Origin: Rubrimonas cliftonensis
Lineage (GTDB): Bacteria; Pseudomonadota; Alphaproteobacteria; Rhodobacterales; Rhodobacteraceae
NCBI RefSeq assembly: GCF_900107585.1
Contig: NZ_FNQM01000002.1
Span: 496,001 to 560,000 of the forward strand
DNA length: 64,000 nt
Direction: 5' to 3'
Each line of letters opens with the position of its first letter. The first letter of the stretch is position 1. A program made the translations under genes and the position numbers. Below are positions 59,006 to 64,000 of the stretch, piece after piece. Below the pieces are notes generated by a model. That model was not told the origin of the DNA, did not search any database, and worked only from the letters and a program-made list of their open reading frames with translations.

Positions 59006-60454
59006 ATGTCCTTTTTCAGCAAGCTGCGCCAACGGCTGACCCGCTCCTCCTCGAAGATCGAGGAGGGGGTGGACGCGCTGGTGGGCGGCGGCGATGCGGA
59101 TCGGGCGGCGCCGGAGCAGCCTGCGGCGCCGCCCGCGCCGGCTCCCCGGTCCCCGGCCGCTCAGGCTCCGGAAACTTCCGCGTCCGTCGCGCCCGCTGCG
59201 CCGCCGGCCGCCGCACCGCCCGCTCCGATCGAGGCCGCTCCGATCGAGGCCGCTCCGGTTCCGCCTGCTCCTGTTCCGCCTGCGCCAGACGCCCGGCCTC
59301 CCGCATCGCGGCAGTCCGCGGCGCCCGCCGCGCCGCAAGATGAGCGCGCGCCGTCGAAGCCGCCGGAGCAGCCGAGGCCGTCGGCCACCCCGCCTGCGCC
59401 GACGGCCGAGCCGGTGAGGCCGTCGCCGCAACCTTCCGGCCAGCAGCCCGCCCAGCAGCCCGCCCCGCAGCCAGCCCAGCAGCCTGGGGCCGCTCCGCCG
59501 GCCGCGGCGCCGCCCCCCCGCGGCTTCTTCGCGCGGCTGACGGGCCGCGCCGCGCCGGCGGCCGGGCCAGCGGACGCCGCGCCGCCGCCCCCGCCATCCC
59601 CGCGAGAGGCGCCGCGCAGGGCGCTCGACGACGCCATGCTGGAGGGGCTGGAGGAGCTGCTGATCTCCGCCGATCTCGGCGTCGAGACCAGCCTGCGCGT
59701 CGCCGCCAACATCGCCGAGGGGCGCTTCGGCCGCCGCGTCAGCGCCGACGAACTGCGCGCGCTGCTCGCCGCGGAGGTCGCGCGCATCCTCGAGCCCGTG
59801 GCGCGCCCGCTGCCGATCTACCCGAAACGTCCGCAGGTGGTGCTGGTCGTCGGCGTCAACGGCTCCGGCAAGACGACGACCATCGGCAAGCTCGCCAGCC
59901 AGCTGAAGGCGGCCGGCAAGTCGGTGGTGATCGCCGCCGGAGACACCTTCCGCGCCGCCGCCGTCGAGCAGCTCGCGATCTGGGGCGAGCGCGCCGGGGT
60001 GCCGGTGATGAAGGCCGAGCAGGGCTCCGACCCCGCCGCGCTGGCCCATGACGCGCTAGCCCGCGCCCAGGCCGAGGGCGCCGACATGCTGCTCATCGAC
60101 ACCGCGGGCCGCCTCCAGAACAAGGGCGACCTGATGGAGGAGCTGGCCAAGATCGTCCGCGTCCTGCGCAAGCGCGACCCCGACGCCCCGCACAACACGG
60201 TGCTGGTGCTCGACGCCACCACCGGCCAGAACGCCCTCAATCAGGTGGAGGTGTTCCAGAAGGTCGCCGACGTGACCGGGCTGGTGATGACCAAGCTCGA
60301 CGGCACCGCCAAGGGCGGCGTGCTGGTGGCGCTGGCCGACCGCTTCGGGCTGCCGATCCACGCCGTCGGCGTCGGCGAGGCGATCGACGACCTGTCGCCC
60401 TTCGACCCCGACGAGTTCGCCCGCGCGCTGACCGGAGCGGAGCGCGTCGGATGA
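59006..60454 (+). CDS. ftsY: Signal recognition particle receptor FtsY
   Basis: Membrane-associated GTPase that docks SRP-ribosome complexes at the translocon. It has 482 residues. The N-terminal about 190 residues form a long Pro/Ala-rich A-domain with direct repeats (PIEAAPIEAAP and QPAQQPAPQPAQQP; a 15-bp exact DNA repeat at 59221 and 59236). The NG domain follows with helix LEGLEELLISADLGVET, P-loop GVNGSGKTTTIGKLA near residue 283, DTFRAAAVEQL, DTAGR and TKLDGTAKGG. GGAGG precedes the ATG. The gene overlaps the first glycosyltransferase by 4 bases. Confidence 0.95.
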   Translation: MSFFSKLRQRLTRSSSKIEEGVDALVGGGDADRAAPEQPAAPPAPAPRSPAAQAPETSASVAPAAPPAAAPPAPIEAAPIEAAPVPPAPVPPAPDARPPASRQSAAPAAPQDERAPSKPPEQPRPSATPPAPTAEPVRPSPQPSGQQPAQQPAPQPAQQPGAAPPAAAPPPRGFFARLTGRAAPAAGPADAAPPPPPSPREAPRRALDDAMLEGLEELLISADLGVETSLRVAANIAEGRFGRRVSADELRALLAAEVARILEPVARPLPIYPKRPQVVLVVGVNGSGKTTTIGKLASQLKAAGKSVVIAAGDTFRAAAVEQLAIWGERAGVPVMKAEQGSDPAALAHDALARAQAEGADMLLIDTAGRLQNKGDLMEELAKIVRVLRKRDPDAPHNTVLVLDATTGQNALNQVEVFQKVADVTGLVMTKLDGTAKGGVLVALADRFGLPIHAVGVGEAIDDLSPFDPDEFARALTGAERVG

Positions 60455-61188
60455 TCGCGCCCTACACCGTCGTCCTGACGAGTTGCGGCCGTTTCGACCT
60501 GCTGGAGCCGACGATCGTATCGCTGGTGGCGACGCTCGACGCGCCGCCGGCCGACTTCATCGTCATCGAGGACAGCGGCGACGAGGCCGTGCGCGAGATC
60601 GTCCGACGCGCGGCGCCGGAGGCCCGGGTGATCGTCAACGAGACGCGGCTCGGTCAGATGCGCTCGATCGACCGCGCCTATGCGGAGGTCGGCACGGACT
60701 GGGCGTTCCATTGCGAGGACGACTGGGAGTTCGGTCGCCCGGGCTACCTCACGGAATCCTTCGCCTTGCTGCGCGCGTTCCCGCAATTCAGCATGGTGGG
60801 ACTGAGGGCGCAGGCCGAGCTGAACCCGCTGGTGCGCTCTGCGGCCGTCGAGGAGGCCGAGGGCGTGCGCTTCTTCCGTCTCGACCCGGCGCTGCACCCC
60901 GAGTACTTCGGCTACAGCTTCAATCCGGGCCTGCGACGCATGGCGGACCTGCGGGCTCTCGGCCCGCTCGCCGGCGTCGGCGGGGAGGAGGACGTCAGCT
61001 GGACCATGAAGCGGCGCGGGCTGCACATGGTCAACCTCGCCGACCCCGCGGTGCGCCACATCGGCTGGGAGCGGCACGTGGACGACCCGACGACCCGCGC
61101 CAAGGCCAGAAAGCTCGGCCAGCGCCTCGCCCGATCCTTCCGGAAGCGGATCAAGCGGCTGCGCCGCGCGCTGGGAGCGACCCGGTGA
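60451..61188 (+). CDS. Glycosyltransferase family 2-like protein
   Basis: Probable cell-envelope sugar transferase of 245 residues with a GT-A-type fold: YTVVLTSCGRFDLLEPTIVS at the N terminus, the DxD-like metal site FHCEDDWEF and GGEEDVSWTMKRRG near the acceptor region. The C terminus is basic. Its ATG overlaps the ftsY stop (ATGA) and its stop overlaps the next gene's GTG, so three genes are translationally coupled. The sugar and acceptor are unknown; the cluster suggests lipopolysaccharide core or surface glycan. Confidence 0.82.
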   Translation: MIAPYTVVLTSCGRFDLLEPTIVSLVATLDAPPADFIVIEDSGDEAVREIVRRAAPEARVIVNETRLGQMRSIDRAYAEVGTDWAFHCEDDWEFGRPGYLTESFALLRAFPQFSMVGLRAQAELNPLVRSAAVEEAEGVRFFRLDPALHPEYFGYSFNPGLRRMADLRALGPLAGVGGEEDVSWTMKRRGLHMVNLADPAVRHIGWERHVDDPTTRAKARKLGQRLARSFRKRIKRLRRALGATR

Positions 61189-61997
61189 CCGCACCCGGCA
61201 GGGCGCCCGTCTCGGCCTATGTCCGCACGCTCAACGAGGCGCGCATGATCGCCGACGTCGTCGCGGCGGCCCTCGGCGTCGCCGACGAGGTGGTGGTCGT
61301 CGACAGCGGCTCCACGGACGGCACGCAGCGGATCGCGGCTGCGAGCGGAGCGCGCGTGATCGACCAGCCGTGGCTCGGCAACGGGCTGCAGAAGCGCGCG
61401 GCGGAGGAGGCGTGTCGGCACGACTGGCTCCTCGACCTCGACGCGGATGAGATCGTCTCGCCCGATCTCGCCACCGAGATCCGGGCGCTCTTTGCGAAGG
61501 GCCCTCCGCCGGAGGCGGCCTACGCGCTGCGCCTCGTGACCCAACCTCCCTACGGAGCCCTGTGGGCGGACTTCTCCGTGGCCTCGCGCGTCAAGCTCTA
61601 CGATCGCCGCAAATTGCGCATGCCGGAGCACCGGGCGTGGGACCAGCTGGAGATGAAGGGCGCGAGGGCCGGGCGCCTGGCGGGAGACCTGATCCATCAC
61701 TCCTTCACGGGAATCGCGCAGGCCGCCGACAAGCTCAACAAGGTCAGCACCGCGCGCGCGCGAGAGGCGCGTCTGAAGCCGTATCCGGTCGTGATCTGTC
61801 GCGTGCTGGCCGCCCTGCCGTTCTACTTCCTGCGCCACTATCTGCTGCGCGGCCTGTGGCGGGCCGGGGTCTACGGCTTCGCGATCTCGATGAACTCAGC
61901 CTATGGCCGCTGGCTTCGCGACGTGAAGATGCTGGAGGCCCACTATCGCGCGGGGCGCGGGCCGGGCGCGCAGGCTGCGGGAAAATCCCCGAGATAG
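61185..61997 (+). CDS. Glycosyltransferase family 2 (WaaE/KdtX-like)
   Basis: Sugar transferase of 270 residues similar to WaaE-type heptose/Kdo-region glucosyltransferases of the lipopolysaccharide core. The GT-A start reads VSAYVRTLNEARMIADVV, with VVVVDSGSTDGTQ for the nucleotide and the metal site DLDADEIV. A late hydrophobic/basic segment (FYFLRHYLLRGLWRAGVYGF) suggests membrane association. The start is GTG at 61185, overlapping the previous stop (GTGA). Its last 55 bases overlap the 3' end of a convergent glycosyltransferase gene. Confidence 0.87.
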   Translation: MTAPGRAPVSAYVRTLNEARMIADVVAAALGVADEVVVVDSGSTDGTQRIAAASGARVIDQPWLGNGLQKRAAEEACRHDWLLDLDADEIVSPDLATEIRALFAKGPPPEAAYALRLVTQPPYGALWADFSVASRVKLYDRRKLRMPEHRAWDQLEMKGARAGRLAGDLIHHSFTGIAQAADKLNKVSTARAREARLKPYPVVICRVLAALPFYFLRHYLLRGLWRAGVYGFAISMNSAYGRWLRDVKMLEAHYRAGRGPGAQAAGKSPR

Positions 61998-63091
61998 TCG
62001 CTGATCCGCGCGGGCCAGAGCTGACCCTCCGCATGCTCGCGGGCCGCCGAGCCCAGCCGGGTCAGACGGGCGCGATCGGCCAGGAGCGCGCCGAGCGCGG
62101 CCGTGACCTCCTCCTGACTTTCGCCGTCGCAGAGCATCCCGGTCCGTTTGTGCGCCACCGCGTCCGCGGAGCCGCCGGCGTCGCCCGCCAGCGCAGGCGT
62201 TTCCGCCAGCGCCGCCTCGAGGTAGACCATGCCGAATGATTCCCGCCGTCGCCCCACCGCCCGCGTCGGCATCGTGAAGAGGTCCGCCGCGGCGTAGAGC
62301 GCCGCCTTGCGGGCGCCCTGAACGAAACCGACGAAGCGCACGCGGTCCTCGCAGTTCGTCGTGCGCGCCAGATCCTCCAGCCGGGCGCGATCGGGCCCGT
62401 CGCCGGCCACAACCAGCGAGACCTCCGGATGGCGCGCGCTCAGTTCCGGCAGCGCCGCGATGACGCGGTCGACGCCCTTCAGCGGCTCGAGCCGCGCGAC
62501 GCAGAGCAGCCGGGGGCCGCCGGCCAGAGGCCATGCGGCGCAGGCGAGCGCCTTCTCGTCGTCATCCGCCGGCGCAGGGGCCGCGATGGGCGGCGTGCGC
62601 AGGGCCAGCGCGACGCCCGGCGGCGCCAGCGCCTCGAGGCGCTCCAGCGCCAGTCGCGAGGCCGCCAGCACCGTCGTCGCCTTGGCCAGCGCGGCCCGCA
62701 CGCGCCGCGCGCGCCTGTCGGTCGGCCCTTCGGGCAGTTCGTTGCCGTGCGCGTGACAGACGACCCGCGCCGCGCCGCCCAGCCATGCGTGCTCCAGGCT
62801 CTTCCAGCTGTCGGCGTAGACGACGTCCACCGACTGTGCGGCCCATCGCGCGGCCAGCCCCTTGAGGCGCCGGCGCAACGGCCGCGGCCCGCCGAAACGT
62901 CTGACCGAGTAGGCCGCGCCGGCGTCGTGCCGGGCGCCGCCGCGCGCCGCATCGGCCAGGACCGTCACCTCAACGCCCTGTCGGGACAGCGTTTCCGCCA
63001 GCGCCCCCATCCAGGCCTCGATGCCGCCGAGGCGCGGCGGAAAGCACTGGACCAGCAGCAGGGCGCGACGGCGCGGCATCGGCGCGGGCAT
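61943..63091 (-). CDS. Glycosyltransferase family 4
   Basis: A GT-B sugar transferase of 382 residues. The N-terminal acceptor domain has PRLGGIEAWMGALAETLSRQG; the C-terminal donor domain has GGPRLLCVARLEPLKGVDRV, VVAGDGPDRARLEDLA and the EX7E-type ESFGMVYLEAALAE. This is the standard family 4 layout, as in WaaG/PimB-like enzymes. The ATG at 63091 has AAGGAGG 8 bases upstream. It is convergent with the preceding pair and likely acts in the same surface-glycan pathway. Confidence 0.9.
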   Translation of the reverse strand: MPAPMPRRRALLLVQCFPPRLGGIEAWMGALAETLSRQGVEVTVLADAARGGARHDAGAAYSVRRFGGPRPLRRRLKGLAARWAAQSVDVVYADSWKSLEHAWLGGAARVVCHAHGNELPEGPTDRRARRVRAALAKATTVLAASRLALERLEALAPPGVALALRTPPIAAPAPADDDEKALACAAWPLAGGPRLLCVARLEPLKGVDRVIAALPELSARHPEVSLVVAGDGPDRARLEDLARTTNCEDRVRFVGFVQGARKAALYAAADLFTMPTRAVGRRRESFGMVYLEAALAETPALAGDAGGSADAVAHKRTGMLCDGESQEEVTAALGALLADRARLTRLGSAAREHAEGQLWPARISDYLGDFPAACAPGPRPAR

Positions 63092-63187
63092 TGAGCGGAC
63101 CTCCTTGGACGGCGACGCTTCTATAGGCTTGGGCCCGGCGACGCGACCCTCCTTCCACCGGTTGCGCGATTGGCCCATGACTGCGTC

Positions 63188-64000
63188 ATGAGCCAGCGCC
63201 CCGAAATCCTCTGGCCGCTCTTCGCGGAACTCGCCGACCTGCCCGGCGTCGGCGCCAAGACCGCCGCGCTGTTTGCAAAGCTCGGCGTCGTCCGCCCCGC
63301 CGACCTGCTGTTTCTCGCCCCCCATGGCGTGATCGACCGCCGCCTGCGCCCGACCGTGCTGGGGCTGGCGGAGGGCGAGACGGCGACCGTGGAGGTCGAG
63401 ATCGGCGTCCACCATCCCGCCCGCGCGAAAGGAAAGCCCTATCGCGTCAACGTCCGCGACGCCGAATGCGACTTCCTGCTGACGTGGTTCCACGCGCGGG
63501 AGGACTGGGTGCGCCGCATGGCGCCCATCGGCGCGCGCCGCATCGTCTCGGGCCGGGTGGAGATCTTCGACGGCGTGCGGCAGATGACCCATCCCGACCA
63601 CCTGATGACCGAGGCCGAGGCCGCCGCGCTGCCGCCCTTCGAGCCGGTCTATCCGCTCACCCAGGGCCTGGGGCAGCGCATCGTGGCCAAGGCCGTGGCC
63701 GCGGCCCTCGACCGCGCTCCGGCGCTGCCCGAGTGGCTCGACCCGGCCTTCCAGGCGGCGCGGGGCTGGCCGGGCTGGCGCGAGGCGGTGCGTGCGCTGC
63801 ACGCGCCGCAGGGCGCGGGCGCGCTGGAGGCCGACGACCCCGCCCGCGAACGGCTCGCCTATGACGAACTGCTGTCGCACCAGCTCACGCTGGCCATCGC
63901 CCGCGCGAAGTTCCGCCGCAAGAAGGGCCGGCCAAGCCGCGGCGACGGGCGGATGCGCGAGAAGGTGCTCACCGGGCTGCCCTATGCGCCCACCGCCGCG
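63188..64000 (+). CDS. recG: ATP-dependent DNA helicase RecG (3' end outside the window)
   Basis: The first 271 codons of RecG, which regresses stalled replication forks and processes recombination intermediates. The wedge-domain N terminus is visible: LADLPGVGAKTAALFAKLGV, DLLFLAPHGVIDRR, the OB-fold strands ATVEVEIGVHHPARAKGKP and FEPVYPLTQGLGQR. The sequence stops at LTGLPYAPTAA, just before helicase motif I (LPFxPTxAQ), so no Walker motif is seen. The ATG at 63188 is divergent from the glycosyltransferase gene, with a 96-base promoter region between. Confidence 0.92.
   Translation, partial: MSQRPEILWPLFAELADLPGVGAKTAALFAKLGVVRPADLLFLAPHGVIDRRLRPTVLGLAEGETATVEVEIGVHHPARAKGKPYRVNVRDAECDFLLTWFHAREDWVRRMAPIGARRIVSGRVEIFDGVRQMTHPDHLMTEAEAAALPPFEPVYPLTQGLGQRIVAKAVAAALDRAPALPEWLDPAFQAARGWPGWREAVRALHAPQGAGALEADDPARERLAYDELLSHQLTLAIARAKFRRKKGRPSRGDGRMREKVLTGLPYAPTAA

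Noticed and set aside
1-64000. Prophage, insertion sequence or integrative element
   Set aside because: No transposase, integrase, phage structural gene or flanking terminal repeat was found, and no duplication beside the two tRNA genes was seen.

Overview
The window is chromosomal DNA from a very GC-rich alphaproteobacterium, most likely an aerobic marine or soil member of Rhodobacterales. The support is indirect: G/C in almost every third codon position, a GTTC-N7-GTTC LexA-type box upstream of a UvrD/PcrA helicase, a VPLPA-CTERM surface protein, TRAP and TauABC/NMT1-type transporters in abundance, and alphaproteobacterial-looking dapF-mtaB-ftsY, mscL, apt and lipB. No phage, insertion sequence, CRISPR array or replication origin was found. 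Two tRNA genes (Pro-CGG, Leu-GAG) are present.

Layout. 1-3750: taurine/sulfonate uptake (tauA fragment, tauB, tauC) followed by a YeiH/TauZ-type sulfate or sulfite exporter, then a tandem repeat. 4002-6922: DEAD-box RNA helicase and a DapA-family aldolase. 7115-9855: orphan MASE1 histidine kinase and a Tat-exported DUF882 protein. 10124-13386: NMT1-type ABC importer with an NTF2-like protein. 13651-16886: SDR, flavin monooxygenase-like and epimerase genes. 16892-19758: DctPQM TRAP transporter. 20301-23118: a metal-stress-type cluster of a YHS protein, a DUF2282 bufferin-like precursor peptide (bufA) and its DUF692 iron oxidase (bufB), behind a sigma-F-like ECF promoter, with a DUF302 gene farther down. 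23395-24969: Tat-exported M20-type amidohydrolase. 25315-30063: radical SAM/SPASM enzyme followed by a YnjBCD-type ABC transporter. 30869-36221: NMT1-type ABC importer, cytosine-deaminase-like enzyme and FAD-linked oxidase in one translationally coupled operon. 36429-39955: RidA protein and a TAXI-type TRAP transporter. 40079-44653: spondin/VPLPA-CTERM protein, DUF4864, D-2-hydroxyacid dehydrogenase, thioredoxin-like protein, UPF0178, MscL and a DUF1127 protein. 44994-48929: uvrD/pcrA, an AT-richer island with two unknown coupled genes, and apt. 48989-53978: GST, cytochrome c, lipB, tRNA-Leu, an isolated iron-type ABC permease and a HupK-like protein without a hydrogenase. 54237-61997: PAS histidine kinase, dapF-mtaB, ftsY coupled to two glycosyltransferases. 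61943-64000: a convergent third glycosyltransferase and the 5' part of recG.

How it works together. Much of the window is scavenging machinery: two complete or nearly complete TauABC/SsuABC/NMT1-type ABC importers plus a taurine importer cut by the window edge, two TRAP systems, a YnjBCD system and one iron permease, several each with their own catabolic enzyme (aldolase, epimerase, deaminase, oxidase, RidA). Strong GC-rich hairpins without a U-tract sit directly behind several genes whose products are expected in excess (tauA, the binding proteins at 10688 and 38936, bufA), which suggests mRNA-level adjustment of stoichiometry. The part most worth following up is the bufferin-like locus, which carries precursor and MNIO enzyme but no recognisable BufC partner, and the radical SAM-YnjBCD locus, whose substrate is not known to me.
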